Assembly (NCBI RefSeq): GCF_043641665.1
Contig: NC_092196.1
Coordinates: forward strand, 13,878,692 to 13,942,691
From: Enoplosus armatus
Taxonomy: Eukaryota > Chordata > Actinopteri > Centrarchiformes > Enoplosidae
Direction of reading: 5' to 3'
DNA length: 64,000 nt
The notes under the pieces were generated by a model. That model was not told the origin of the DNA. It saw only the letters and a list, made by a program, of their open reading frames with translations, and searched no databases. Position 1 is the stretch's first letter. Every line of letters begins with the position of its first letter. The translations under genes and the position numbers were made by a program. Of this stretch, positions 24,462-35,412 are shown one piece after another.

Positions 24462-27400
24462 GTAAGAGATGGAGCTTTTTGCATATGTATGTCTCTCCTG
24501 TTTTTGTTGTTTTTAGGCTTGTTCTCAACTTTTCCGGTAGCTGTGAGCTTCAGTAACGATACACTGTACAACTTCGTTGTCTCACAGGGTGCTCTCAGAA
24601 AAACACTTCCTGCAAAGACATTAAGACTGCTGAAGGATTCAAGTACTTTCATGGAGGTCCTGAGGGAAGTGAGATTTACGTGTATTATAATAAGGTATTT
24701 TTATTTGCTTATTAACTCTGTAGTAGTACATAGTTTTGTTTTATAAAGTAAGTTTTACAAAGGTTTTACAATGTGGATTAGAAAAGGGGAAGGAGGGAAA
24801 GGGAAAGTTTGTCACTGAGGTTGACAAATAACCCAAATGTTTTTTGCTCTGACTGCAGTCAATCAAAGTACATTTTTATTACTTTCCCAACAGACCTTGA
24901 TTGCTCATGCTGTGCTTGCCAGTCAGTCTTTTAAATGTTTGCCTGAAGTGATGAGCATGAACAACCATTCGGTCATCTTAAGAGACTGCCAGGACCTGCA
25001 AGTAAAATACTATGTTCGTGAAGTGAGTTTCCCTCTAATTTAATTTGTACTTATATGAATTGAATTCACAAAAGTCATATTGATTTGTTTTGTTTGTTTG
25101 TAAATGTGAAATACGTACTATACACTGTCACAATATAGACGTTGATTTTGCTTTTTAGGGAGAGCGCCATGTAAAAGAGATCTGCTGGAATTATAAAACT
25201 ACTGGTAAGGAAGTGAGATGTTATGAATACCTGATTTACTACTGAATCTTATCTTATGTCGCCGATCATAAAGACATCATCATATATATCATATATAAAT
25301 TATATACACAATTATCCCACCTCTTTACTTTAAGCAGAGAATCAGGATCCCAAAGATTTACCAACACCATGGCGCTACAACAGTGAGTACAGTTACTCTA
25401 ATGCCTCACAATACTATTAACAATATTATGAATACATTTTCTATAAAATACCTCAAATTAATATTTGATGATAACATGTTTGCATTGTGTTTTCGTCCAG
25501 TGTTTGTGCTATATTGTGTGATAGCGCTGATTGTGATCATTGGGATCATTGGGATCATTGGGATGCTTTGTCTTTACCTGCCTTGGAAAAGGGAATTGAG
25601 GTGAGTTCTATTCTATTTGCAATAACAATCGACTGTTAATGCCATTTACACGTTTACCTACACAGTGTCATGCATGGATTAAGAAATGTTTGTTTGTTGT
25701 TTGTCTCATGTGCCAGGAAGCAGCACAACACAGCTGAAGTTTCGCAGCTCAGTTTTTTAAGATACCTGCAGACTTCCTCTTGTCTCAGAAAGGTTATTTC
25801 CCAGCCAGAGACAGGACAGGCAGAAGAACCTAGGTCAGTCTTTCATGTTCATTTCAGCTAGCACTGTTCATTTGTCTGTCAATAAGTTTCAGTAAATTCT
25901 CATTGACCTCTGACTTTTTACATGAAGAAAAGTTAGTAAAAACGATGCTCTAGAGAAAAAATGAATTGGAAACTTGAAAATTACTTTATTGACATCCTCA
26001 TCTTTCCTTCATCATTTTAGGCTGAGTGATAAACCATCTCCCACTGGTTCACAAGATGATATTGAGGAAGATGACACACTTGAAAGTGTGCACGTTCACA
26101 GGTTAGACTGCCATGTTAACAATATCCACTCTGACCTCTTGTTAGCCTGCTTGTCAAAATTGTCAAAGTGTGTTTTTTATTAACAATTGGAGGTCTAGAC
26201 TGTGATCTGCTAAAAGCTACCTTTGTCTCCATAGCATTGATCTTAAGGCTGATGGCGAGGCTCCTCAATCCCTCAGTCTGCACTGCAACTTGAGCAAGGA
26301 GGGAATCCAGCTGTCTAAAAAGTGAGAAGGAGAATTGTTTACTTTTGCTTGTGCCTGTAGCCTTTTTTCCTTTTAAGATTGAGGTGAATTGTCCCTTTAA
26401 CTGGGCAGACAGTGAATGAGATTTCTCAGAAGAGACTCAGTGCCATTCTTATCTAGTATTTGTTTTGTAGTGGACACACAAGTACCCCTGACGCTAACAG
26501 TGCCTATGATCATCGAGCCATGCACAGGTAAGCTTTTGGATTGTCAGTGTGTTTATTATCAATAATTTTTATTATTTATTCAGTCATCACTATCATCTAA
26601 AAACTATTGTATATGTCTGCCTCAGGAACTTGGGGGATGATCCACGAGGAGTGATTGACAACAAAGGAAAAGACATTGTTAAGTAAGTATTTAGTGTAAT
26701 AATTATTAATGATTATTATTACAGTACATACAATTTAATAATTGTATACAATTTAATAATTTTTGTATTATATTTATGGCACATTTATGAAGCATGTGAG
26801 GTAAGAATGTGTCCTATTGAAGATGGTTATGTACGTATTTTATATATTAGCCTCCAAGAGGTTAATTACTTCTTATTAGTAGTTCAGTATGAAACATTTA
26901 TTATTTATTGTGTTAAATGTAATTATTTCACAGCCACCCACAGTTTATGTTGGCTTCTGTTTCGGATGTTTGCAAAAAATGTAAATAAAGTCCACAGTGA
27001 TAAAATGTAATGAAAGCTAGAAAGACGAAATGCAAATTACCAATTTGCGGATGAGATGAAGATAAACAGAAAAAAACTAAATATGGAGTTATTTAAACAG
27101 CCTGCCAACATGCCCTAACACAAAAAACTATTATTTCCGAAATGTTTGAGTTGAAATGTAAACAAAACCAGTACAAACAAATCATCCTGGTAAGGCAATG
27201 AGACGACTATAGATTGATCTAAAATCAAATCAAATTTAACTTTAATTTTGGCAAATGTGCAAAAAATGCAGAGAAGCATCCAGCCTGATCGTCTTGTGAA
27301 AAGACCGGAAGTACGCACTCTGGGTTTTTCTGTGTCCATCTGTTAACTGATGATGGCTGTGAATTCTCCTCCAGGATCTTGGAAGTGCGCGGTGGACGGA

Positions 27401-28003
27401 CTCTTGGTGATGGCGGTCCTGAAGATCATGAGATTGAAGGACAACCTCTGCTGTGAGACTGCCTCTTGCTCTCTGTCACTCTGCACTCAAAACTGTGACC
27501 AAAGAGAAATCGCTGTCGCTTTCCAATTTCCAGTCTCCTTCATACCTTTTCTCATTTTGCTTATTGCTGCTGTGTGGACAGCTGTCAGGGGTAACTTTAT
27601 GAACTGCTCCCCCCACCCCCATCCCAGATCTGTAGGGCCAATCTGAACTTCAGAACTTGTCTCTGACATCTGCTCGGAAAGTGAGCATAAACCGAGCTTT
27701 GCTGTTACTGTGCAGAGGCTCATGTCTCTATTTCTTATTGTTTCTGTCTCCAGATCTGCCATCCAACATTTTGACATGAAAGGTGAAGCCGCAGCTTTGG
27801 TGAACAGGCGCGGCCAAGACCCAGACCCGGTCAGCAGGGGCTCTACTGCACCAGTAAGTAGAAAGCTTTCAATATATGATTCATTATCTTTACTTACTTA
27901 CATACTTTTTTTCTGTGCTCTTTTTTTCATGTGTTTGATTTAGCAATTGTTTTGTTTGCTGCAGGACACTGACGTGGAGTCAACACCCAACATGAAGAAC
28001 TAG
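24398..28003 (+). CDS. Unassigned single-pass type I membrane protein, 14 exons, 368 aa
   Basis: I do not recognise the family. Fourteen exons (listed separately) join with matching phases into 1107 nt ending in TAG. The protein has a signal peptide (1-21), an ectodomain of about 109 residues with five cysteines (23, 30, 72, 89, 109) and three N-glycosylation sequons (N27, N56, N81), a short stalk, one membrane helix (about 132-157) followed by a WKRELRK stop-transfer segment, and a 210-residue acidic, Ser-rich cytosolic tail with few tyrosines and no ITIM/ITAM. The ectodomain module (exons 2-4) is flanked by phase-1 introns, as for Ig and sushi modules. Its tail NNHSVILRDCQDLQVKYYV vaguely recalls Ig strands E-F, but the usual Ig cysteine/tryptophan pattern is absent. 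An acidic dileucine signal (EGQPLL) suggests endocytosis. The start is the ATG giving a signal peptide, with A at -3; an in-frame ATG at 24260 would bury it. The gene model is mine; the function is unknown. Confidence 0.75.
24588..24694 (+). CDS. Unassigned receptor exon 2
   Basis: Residues 22-57: GCSQKNTSCKDIKTAEG to IYVYYNK. Acceptor tctcacag, donor gtattt (weaker). It contains C23, C30 and the N27 sequon; the N56 sequon is completed only by the next exon. Confidence 0.72.
24894..25022 (+). CDS. Unassigned receptor exon 3
   Basis: Residues 58-100: TLIAHAVLASQSFKCLPE to VKYYVRE. Acceptor actttcccaacag, donor gtgagt, phase 0 on both sides. It contains C72, C89 and the N81 sequon. Confidence 0.75.
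25159..25204 (+). CDS. Unassigned receptor exon 4
   Basis: Residues 101-115, GERHVKEICWNYKTT, ending the extracellular module with C109 and W110. Acceptor tttgctttttag, donor gtaagg, phase 0 to 1. Confidence 0.73.
25338..25382 (+). CDS. Unassigned receptor exon 5 (stalk)
   Basis: Residues 116-130, ENQDPKDLPTPWRYN: a polar, proline-containing membrane-proximal stalk. The acceptor is an AAGCAG tandem, so a form with one extra alanine is possible. Donor gtgagt. Confidence 0.7.
25501..25600 (+). CDS. Unassigned receptor exon 6 (transmembrane)
   Basis: Residues 131-163. It contains the helix VLYCVIALIVIIGIIGIIG, followed by MLCLYLPWKREL, with basic residues on the cytosolic side. Three perfect copies of a 9-bp unit (25536-25562) encode the I-I-G repeat. 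C154 near the inner leaflet is a possible palmitoylation site. Phase 1 to 2. Confidence 0.8.
25717..25833 (+). CDS. Unassigned receptor exon 7
   Basis: Residues 164-202, KQHNTAEVSQLSFLRYLQ to AEEP. Cytosolic; phase 2 at both ends (117 bp). Confidence 0.72.
26021..26101 (+). CDS. Unassigned receptor exon 8 (acidic)
   Basis: Residues 203-229 with the acidic stretch QDDIEEDDTLE preceded by SPTGS, resembling casein-kinase-2 style sites (inference). Phase 2-2, 81 bp; acceptor tcattttag. Confidence 0.72.
26235..26321 (+). CDS. Unassigned receptor exon 9
   Basis: Residues 230-258, IDLKADGEAPQSLSLHC to IQLSK. Phase 2-2, 87 bp; acceptor ctccatag, donor gtgaga. Confidence 0.7.
26471..26527 (+). CDS. 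Unassigned receptor exon 10
   Basis: Residues 259-277, GHTSTPDANSAYDHRAMH. Phase 2-2, 57 bp; acceptor tgttttgtag, donor gtaagc. Y271 is one of very few cytosolic tyrosines. Confidence 0.7.
26626..26682 (+). CDS. Unassigned receptor exon 11
   Basis: Residues 278-296, NLGDDPRGVIDNKGKDIV. Phase 2-2, also 57 bp; acceptor tctgcctcag, donor gtaagt. Confidence 0.7.
26683..27374. other. Intron 11 of the unassigned receptor gene
   Basis: 692 bp, the longest intron of this gene, AT-rich, with no coding signal seen. Confidence 0.7.
27375..27452 (+). CDS. Unassigned receptor exon 12
   Basis: Residues 297-322, ILEVRGGRTLGDGG to EIEGQPL. Acceptor tcctccag; donor CT|gtgaga. If this donor is not used, the frame reads one more Leu and stops at TGA, giving an alternative 323-residue protein that still ends in the dileucine motif. 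Confidence 0.68.
27453..27753. other. Intron 12 of the unassigned receptor gene (retainable)
   Basis: 301 bp between gtgaga and tctccag. Retention would simply end the protein after EGQPLL. Confidence 0.6.
27754..27853 (+). CDS. Unassigned receptor exon 13
   Basis: Residues 323-356, SAIQHFDMKGEAAALVNRRG to SRGSTAP. Acceptor gtctccag, donor gtaagt, phase 2 to 0. Frame continuity with exon 12 and the terminal exon supports it. Confidence 0.68.
27965..28003 (+). CDS. Unassigned receptor exon 14 (terminal)
   Basis: Residues 357-368, DTDVESTPNMKN, then TAG. Acceptor gtttgctgcag. Confidence 0.65.
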   Translation, partial: DTDVESTPNMKN

Positions 28004-28025
28004 TATACATAAATACTGATTGTTG

Positions 28026-28080
<55 letters not shown>
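28026..28080. repeat. (TAA)n microsatellite, about 18 units
   Basis: Uninterrupted trinucleotide repeat 23 bp after the predicted stop codon of the unassigned receptor, so it lies in its 3' UTR. Confidence 0.95.
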
Positions 28081-28081
<1 letters not shown>

Positions 28082-29064
28082 TTATATTATATATACAACA
28101 TAAAGTATTCTCACAGAGTAGGTGGTACATTTACTGGCAGATCCTTTGGGATCAAGTCCAGCACTTTTCATTAATCATTTTCATCCCACGATGTTTTTCT
28201 CTCTTGAAGAGCATGCTGACAGATATATTTTTACAAGACCTATGTGCAGAAGTTTATATTATTACAACTTCTTAAGTTTTTCTTCATAGAAATATTTGAC
28301 AATCCTGGTGGAAACTGGTGTTGACCATGTGTTACTTTCAGCCTATTCATTGATTTACGATCAGTCAATCACATTGATCAGGTAACATGTTCATTTTGGT
28401 CAACATTTAGATGAACAGTAGTTATTACATTTTGCTAAACTATTAAATTACCTGACACTAATGGCAGTATAGGTTGATTGATGGTCTCATCAAAAAACAA
28501 CAACAATGATAATATGAAGAGCTTGGCTTGACCAAAGGATGGGTGGACCAAAAACATGTCAGAAAAAGTACCACAAACGCAGCTGTGAGACAACTTAATA
28601 TAAATGTGCCTATATGACAGGCATAATGTGTAGCATAAATACATATTTCGAAACTAAACAAATGTATCATATAAAATGTTATATTATAGTTTATTATATC
28701 AATTATGCCTCATTAGAATGTATGATGTTAATGAGATAATGCATAATAGAATACATAATGTTTTTTTCCCTTTTCTACATGTAATTTCTTATTTATCCAA
28801 TCAGTTATAAGTAAGCCTGCCTTTACTCCATTATTGCTGCATAATCTAGCAACTTGTTTATTTTTACCTCCTGAATCACAACACACTTTGCTTTTCATGC
28901 CGCATTTGTGAATTTGGAGGTTATATTATTGTGATTCTGTGTTTTTTTTTTCTTGCTTATGTACTCAGTTACATTGCTTTTGCTTATTAGTTGATAAATT
29001 TAAATATAGTAATAATGAGGTATAGGTATATTCAAAAATGATGATTTCTTGTCCTGAATTATGA

Positions 29065-29070
29065 AATAAA
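29065..29070 (+). terminator. Candidate poly(A) signal AATAAA
   Basis: Sense-strand AATAAA about 1.06 kb after the TAG of the unassigned receptor, followed by TTTACTCC and T-rich sequence. Confidence 0.5.
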
Positions 29071-31065
29071 TGGTTTACTCCACCCTGGATTTCACTGCCT
29101 GCTCATTTTTACCTTTGTTTCTTAACTATTTAAGGCAACACTGCAGACCTGGAGTATCAATCTTATTCATTTATACCATGAGGGGGCAGTAAATAGTCAT
29201 AAGTCCTACAACACTGAGGTACATAGGCAACATAACTACACCTCAATCAATGCGTATTTATTCCAGATCGCAATAGCTTCAAAATTTGTGAATGTTATTT
29301 TCACATAATGTGTTTTTATGATCAACCACTGTGGGTGGGGCCAAAAATAATTTTGTTTAAATAAATCAATTGAAATAAATCAATCAAATAAATCAAGGCT
29401 CCATTATAGTACTGTTTACCATAGTGTGGTTCTTTTATGCAATCAGTGTCTGTGTTATATACGTATGTTACAATACTTAAAAGATTTGTTTCCCCCTTGG
29501 CTTGATGTGTCATAGTAATTACAGTTACAGACAAACACACAGAAGTTCAGGCTGAATTTAATACATCTCTTTTCTCTATCTCTTGGGATCTGTTGCTGTG
29601 AGTCTTAGTCTTAGTTCATGTCTGTTTCTATTTTAAGCTTCTATAAATGTGCAATGACCTTGAAAAAGAAACCCTTTTTTCCTCTCAGATGGACCAAGTA
29701 CTGGGAAGCGAGTGTGTCAGGGTTAGAGGCTTTGTTGCTCATGTTTGGTATGTCAGCATGTGAAAGTGTTACTGTACCATTGGTGAAAAGAGGGTGATTG
29801 AATGGTCAAGGCCTCAGAGCCTCCCCTCTCAGGGAGTTTCACTGAGGGGACACAAGCGAGATGGGAGCAGGGCAGGAGCTGGGCAGATGGGTGGATGGGT
29901 AGGGGGTGAGTCATCACATGTAATCACACATGTACAGCGTACAGTATGACATGGAAAAAAGAGGTACATGGGAGAGGCTGTAATTATGGATGAATATTCT
30001 ATGCTCTGATGCACATAATAATTAGATATCGGCTAATTAGCTACCAATCACACTCCACTGTTAACGGTGTTATGAGCAGTCAAGGAAACAAAACTCAGTG
30101 GGAGATGAACACTGATCACACCACATCGGGGGTAAGAGGGCTTAAGGGAAGCTAGATGGTCTGCAATAACCCAGACACTTAGGTGCGTTATCCCTAACTG
30201 ATCTCTAGTTGATCACAATGTTTATGCTTACTCTGGAGTGTACTAAAGGTTGCTTACTAGTGTGTGCTGTTGTGGCTTAACAGACAGCTCCAAGCAAACA
30301 GTGTTGCATTCAAAAGTCAGTGAGCTGTATTCATACGGCAGTTATTAAAAGAGTACATCGGGGATCACACCACACCGTATGATTAATTAACCTTGACTGA
30401 TGCTTTGTAAAGCTGAATCCAGCTGAGCAAGTATGCCCACAGGTCTGCATGTACATACAGATACATATGAGATGGTTGAAAGAGTCACTGTAGATGGACT
30501 CGGTAATACTGACTTAGGGTCGCTGTAGTGAAACAAAGCCTTGCTTTTTTTCCCAAATTAGTATGGGACCAGTCCTCTCCTCTTTCCCAGTGCGTGAAGC
30601 TCACGCTGTCACTAAAAGTGCTGGGGCTCCAGGTTTTGTCTCTTAAACTGACGGCTTGCTTTTTTCTGCATCTCTTTGATCACTGGACAGAGACCAGTGT
30701 TTGACAAAATCATCATCCCAACCAGCAGGTCAAATCTGCATATGCATACAGTGTGTGGTTCAAAGGGGAGCTGACTCAGGAAGGGGCTGGGTTGCTTGGC
30801 TTCAGTCCCGGCTTCCCATGGTGCAAAGATGAGCAGCACAATGCTGTCGTAACCTGCAGAACAGCCCATGAATAAAGCATAACCTCCGTATTATTGCTTA
30901 AAGACGTCTTTTCATTTCCAGTTTGAATCACGAGGTATATTGAAGAGTATATGCATATGGTACGGCAAAGGATTAATAATTTCTGTGTGCTGTTACGCTT
31001 TTATCACACTGGCCCACACAAAGCACACAAGCAATTATGCTGTACAACAGCGTACAACATCACAC

Positions 31066-31066
31066 A

Positions 31067-31102
<36 letters not shown>

Positions 31103-31111
31103 TGCACGCAC
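31066..31111. repeat. (ACGC)n tetranucleotide repeat
   Basis: About eleven units with one CATG variant. It is CpG-rich in an otherwise AT-rich region. Confidence 0.95.
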
Positions 31112-32710
31112 ACACACCACAATTGAGCCCCTTCAAGAAATTCCCAGAGAAACCCTGAAGAATGAATGGTGTATATTTTCAATAGTTTTTTATTAATATG
31201 TGCTGATACAAGGTCGCTCTGACCTGCAATGACGCAAACACTCAAGGAAAATCATCCCCTTTGGCCCAGACAGCTGTCAAAGCAATGACCATGAGAAAAA
31301 CAAAACAAAACAAAAAACATATAAACACCATTCCTCAAAGAAAATAGAAACAGAATCAAGGTGTTATATTAACTTCAGTTTACACGTCTCAGTGGTACAT
31401 GATAAAGTATCTGTTTCATAAAAAGAAATCACAGAAAGCTCTGGAAATGGTGCAATATGTAGAACCCCACATGGCATTTCTACCCATGCCTACAGCCTGC
31501 TATGTAAAACCACAAGCACCCAATCATTTATTCTCATAAATTTAAGCATTTCAGGGATGTCCAATACTGACCAGGTTCTACTGTACTGAGCTAATTAATA
31601 CAGCCCTAAGCTGCTACTCAGAATATCCCATTCACACCGGCTATAGCCAGCTATTCTACCTCTGATGATGGACACACATCGTCTGGGGCAGCATTTCCTG
31701 GCCTGTCCCATAGACAATATCAGCCACGGACAGGCACATGCAGGCACAATTCAGCTCCTCCCCACTCTCAGAGACAGTGCACCCAGTGGAGGAAAGGAAG
31801 AAAAAGAAAAAATCATGCCTACAGATTCAGCCTGCTGTACATGGAAGTATATTAACAAGTAAACAGCAGATACATGTCTTTCTCCACTTCAGTGTATAAA
31901 ACTACCAAATCTGACTGAAGATTTGTGTTGTATATATGTCTGTGTGTCAAAAGATATGTTTGTTTTGGTTTTGGACCTTGGGGTCTCTATGTAGAATGGG
32001 CCTCACATGTTCAGCATTTGGAGAACCCCATCCTATCCAAAAGCCCCTCTGTTGTTGGTCCCAGCCTCTGCATCAAAGATGGCAGCTGGCCTGAATTGCT
32101 GGCACAGCTCCACGGACACATATCCAACACAAACAAGAAACAGCACAATCTTCATCACTGGGTTTATGCCATACCCCTACATATTCTTAAATGTACGCTT
32201 TAAGTACTGTATAGCAGTCATGTGGACACGTAACAAGAGACCAATAACAAAATAGTACTACTTTATCATTGTTTACATTTGCTTTTTAAAAATCTCTATA
32301 GGAAAATCCTGTTGCATTTGTTAGCACTCTAAAAATCTGGATTTAATCGGCTGATGCGGCAGTGGATTCATTTTCACATTTTTTTTTAAAGGAAGCATCC
32401 ATTAGACCAAATAACAATCACATCATCTTTCTTCCTCTACAGGCAGATTTGTTTTATTATATGAACAATCTTGAGATCTGACATACCAGCTTGATCAATT
32501 TAAACAATAAAGTGATAACCTCTGGACTGCAAACCACCAACAGAGAGCCATCTGAAACAAAGCAGCACATCCATCTCCTTATCTTCAGATCCAGCCCTGC
32601 ACAGCCTTCTCTCTCACTGCCTATGGCTATGAATTTGTGACATCTGTGACATCTCTGCTGCATCCCTGCTCTGTCCCCTCTTGGGCCAGTCTTTGCAGAC
32701 ATAATGACCC

Positions 32711-32742
32711 TCTGCTCCTCTGCTCCTCTGCTCCTCTGCTGC
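32711..32742. repeat. 8-bp tandem array (tctgctcc)
   Basis: Four near-perfect copies read directly. Confidence 0.85.
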
Positions 32743-35406
32743 TGAACTCACACACCAGTATCCTGCCACCCCCCTGCCCCCCCTCTTCCCAACCGCCCTC
32801 CTGGTGTGATATGCGCCACAAAAATCACTGGTAAGAAAAGGGAAAAAAACCCAAAAGGCTGTGTGTGTGAAAGGGTCAAATGCAAGTAAACGGACTGTAG
32901 GCCTGCTGGGACCTCTGCTGTCTAATGATAGACTGAACAATGCCACAGCTCAGTCTCCACTGACACTAAGCTGCAGGGGTGAGACAGCACTGTGTCAAAG
33001 GTTGGGCGTCCCACCTTTTAAACAACTTCCCACCTAACCACTGGAGAAGAAGCATTTCAGGCTTGCCACCATCATGGAATGGGAATTGTGTTACACATTT
33101 GCAAAAAGAGAGAAACAGAGAGCAGAAAAGAGAGTGAGGGTGAGTTCACTGCAGTAAATTAGTACCCACAGTGTTATTATTGTAATCAGAGGTTTGGAGG
33201 GCTTTGAATGATGGAGAAACTTTCATTGTGTGAGCCTCCGTCCAACAGCATGGGCCGCAGACCTTCTACTGTATAATCACTATCATTTACCACAGTACAG
33301 CACTCCTCTGTTTATTGAGATATTAATCTGGGATAAACAAAGCTTTTGACAAAACAAATTAACACTCTCAAAGAAGTGCTGCACTAATGGAGTCCATTGA
33401 GATTGATATTAAAATGTGGATGAGATGGGGGGAGAGGGAGGAAAAGAGAAGAAGCTGGGAGGTGCTGGAAAAAAAGAGAAGCAGGCCCAAGGTGACGCAC
33501 ATTCCTCCTCTCATGGGGAGTGTCTGTCTAAACAGTGCTTCTCCCTGGGGCGGGTCCCAGCTGAGCAGCAGAGATCGGCATCAGCACATTATGTCAAATA
33601 CAATGGAGGGAGGGATGGAGTTAATGATGATGGCGATGAGAATGATGAGGATGGAGATGATGATGGCCGTCTTGTGTTTCCCATTAACACTTCCACCCTG
33701 GAGTGAATTGTTTTATCTTCAGTCCTGCTTGTTAAAATACATTCAGTTGTCCTCAGCTGACCAGCGAGTGCTGCCTCGGTACGGTGCCCCACCACTGAGC
33801 CATAAGATTCGTGCTTCACATTGTCCAGCACTGCAGCAGAGCAGAATACATGTGCATATTGTCTTTTCATTTGTAAACACAGACAGCTCCAAGATTCAGC
33901 CTCAAATCCGAGTCATGTACCATCAAACCAGTATTGCACATCTTCCCCCTGTGGCTCAAGTGATGATACTAGGGCCTTCTTTCTGAGCTTCATCGTTACA
34001 CAAGTGATTTGAATAACAAGAATAAATGGTGGCAAATCCTTGTAATCCCTCTCCCTTATCTGTCTTTAACCCTCTCTCTCTTTCAGCCCCAGGAGCCACA
34101 GCTAAAAGCTGTCCTTTGGGTTCTCTTAGAAGTGGGACAGTCAAGCCCTAGCCAAATGTCACACTGCAGTGGATGCATCTATTTTCTGCTCACGTTCCGT
34201 CCACACATCCCACTCTTTTCGCTTGCCGCAGGTTTACAAGGGAGACAGTAAAAAAAAAAAAATGCCATGAATAAATCAATGTGAATAAATATTCCAAAAA
34301 CATACATAAAAACTGATAAATAAACCATAAGAAATACCTATAAATACAGCGTAGAAGAAGGCAAACTCTCAGTTTTCTTTAAAGGTCAAACAGATTTCAG
34401 CTGGATGAAAGGAGCCTCACGAGCAGCTCTCTCTTGACAGCTAATTTCTCAAATGTATCGCTTGCATAAGGTGGCATATTGGAAACATGTTCCTCCCCAT
34501 CGGTCAACCCTGCTTGTCATTTTCATGGTATATGGTTATCACACATCTCCCAAGGCGGTCTGATTTCTCCTGTCCTCCTTGTACCTGAACGCCACGGTAA
34601 GAGCAACTTCCATTTGAGGCTGAGAAGTAATGGCAGCTCTCTGAGATGAGTATCCCCCTTGTCTGATGTGCATTCAAGTCATGTCACAAAAAAATAGCCT
34701 TTCAAATGTGTGTGCACATACAAATGTCTGGTGCACGCCACACACTCACACTCACACACTGGAGACTTAATACACACAACCAGCCATTCAGACACATTCA
34801 CACTTACACACATGCACACAAACACATGCACACAGGAAATTAATGAATTGTCACATTAGGCTCTGGAGTGATGCTGAAACTATCTTTAAGAAACAGCAAA
34901 ATGCAATATTCTCTGATGGCAAAACAAATGTCATTATCATACATGCTAAAAACCCATGTTGTTAAAAGTATGTAATCTGGTTATACCTCCCAAATAATAC
35001 AAGAGCAAACCAAATCACTTAATGGATGTTGTCGTTCCCCCCACAATGCTTTATCATGCCTGTGAGGCACAGTATGACATTTGACGACATCTATCTCGCT
35101 TGTCCCCCACCTCCCGCCCCCCGCTGCCTTCGGCAAATTCCACCCAGGGAATGTCAAAGGTCAAACATTAACAACATGTAACGGATTATATTACATAAAA
35201 ATTGTGCCAGGAATTTTTTTGTTCCATTTTTCATTTGTATAAATAAAATCTACTACACATTATAATCTGTCTCTCTCTCTGCCTTTCTCTCTCCGATCAC
35301 TAAGGATTTTTCACTGAATGGCACAGTGCTGGGGCACAAGAGCGAGAGATCAAGCAACGGGGGAGAGAGATAGAGTGTATCATTCAGGTCACAAACTCCA
35401 AAACAT

Positions 35407-35412
35407 TTTATT
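35407..35412 (-). terminator. Candidate adgrl1 poly(A) signal
   Basis: TTTATT on the + strand is AATAAA on the minus strand, 1.3 kb beyond the stop; it is the first such hexamer I found downstream. Confidence 0.35.

Larger units (their letters stand above)
28004..29090 (+). other. Predicted 3' UTR of the unassigned receptor gene
   Basis: AT-rich sequence after the TAG, holding a (TAA)n run at 28026-28080 and ending at AATAAA (29065-29070) with T-rich DNA downstream. The end is inferred. Confidence 0.5.
29091..35406. other. Convergent intergenic region / possible long adgrl1 3' UTR
   Basis: No coding evidence. It lies between the + strand unassigned receptor and the - strand adgrl1, so part may be extended adgrl1 3' UTR. 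Minus-strand AATAAA signals occur at 33311-33316, 32453-32458 and 31189-31194. Simple repeats: an aaataaatcaa-type run at 29355-29396, (ACGC)n at 31066-31111 and a tctgctcc octamer array at 32711-32742. Confidence 0.5.

Noticed and set aside
31066..31111. Regular repeat considered as a CRISPR-like array
   Set aside because: A simple (ACGC)n microsatellite in vertebrate DNA, with no spacers.
33387..33986. 199-codon open frame on the + strand
   Set aside because: Built on GA/GAT-rich low-complexity DNA with Met/Glu runs; no homology or splice support.
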